From NCBI GenBank assembly GCA_001795335.1, contig MGOK01000155.1:14193-21402 (forward strand): a DNA stretch of 7,210 nt, given 5' to 3'. The translations under genes and the position numbers were made by a program. Shown here piece by piece: positions 7,078 to 7,210 of this stretch. This DNA comes from Chloroflexi bacterium RBG_19FT_COMBO_55_16. GTDB taxonomy: Bacteria > Chloroflexota > Anaerolineae > Anaerolineales > UBA4823. The notes beneath the pieces are model-generated. The model searched no databases and had not been told where the DNA came from. It saw only the letters and a list, made by a program, of their open reading frames with translations. How positions within the stretch are numbered: position 1 is the first letter of the stretch; each line of letters opens with the position of its first letter.

Positions 7078-7210
7078 TTATTTCTTGCTCTCCGATCGTG
7101 CAAATGGTGCGGTGACCTCAGGCTGCCCGCCTTCCAATGCCGGTAGGGCAAAAGTACGACCCACTCTCTTTGCAATCGCCAGATGCTTGACCATCACAGC
7201 CTGGAGAGGC
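7078..7210 (-). CDS. C-terminal end of an unidentified protein (5' partial)
   Basis: An open frame enters from the right edge and ends with TAA at 7078-7080. The 43 visible residues begin PLQAVMVKHLAIAKRVGR, a likely helix, and end in a charged tail FARSESKK. I do not recognise the family. The stop lies only 3 nt before the ATG of the R3H ATPase, the spacing expected of genes in one operon, which together with an uninterrupted frame supports it as a real gene. The other frames of this strand near the end contain stops. The function cannot be judged from this tail. Confidence 0.6.
   Translation of the reverse strand, partial: PLQAVMVKHLAIAKRVGRTFALPALEGGQPEVTAPFARSESKK

Overview
The window looks like ordinary chromosomal DNA from a free-living bacterium of moderate GC content. 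The best guess is a member of Chloroflexota (Anaerolineae-like). This rests on recalled resemblance of three proteins: the SpoIIIAA/Ycf45-like ATPase with a C-terminal R3H domain, the long FmdB-type zinc-ribbon protein, and the guanylate kinase variant. No rRNA or protein search supports it here, so treat it as inference. I see no mobile element, CRISPR array, tRNA or rRNA, and no stretch over 300 bases without a gene.

Layout. Positions 1-1940 (+) hold the 3' three quarters of a ClpC-type AAA+ unfoldase whose start lies off the left edge. It ends at a textbook intrinsic terminator (1972-2009). A crotonase-family enzyme follows on its own promoter (2087-2890, +). Converging on it from the right is a two-gene minus-strand unit, guanylate kinase then rhomboid protease (4319 down to 2887), with the two genes overlapping by 4 nt. 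A compact divergent promoter region (about 4319-4382) separates gmk from a plus-strand FmdB-type zinc-ribbon gene (4383-4775). A second minus-strand unit converges on that gene: a partial unknown gene at the right edge (7078-7210), the SpoIIIAA/Ycf45-like R3H ATPase (5470-7074) and thymidylate kinase (4809-5441).

How the genes fit together. gmk and tmk supply dGDP/GDP and dTDP for nucleotide synthesis, but they sit in separate transcription units. ClpC serves protein quality control with ClpP, which is not in the window. The rhomboid is an intramembrane protease. The genes do not form one pathway; this is a housekeeping neighbourhood. The least understood members are the R3H ATPase, the zinc-ribbon protein and the crotonase, which lacks the usual glutamate pair. 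I found no convincing new multi-gene system.
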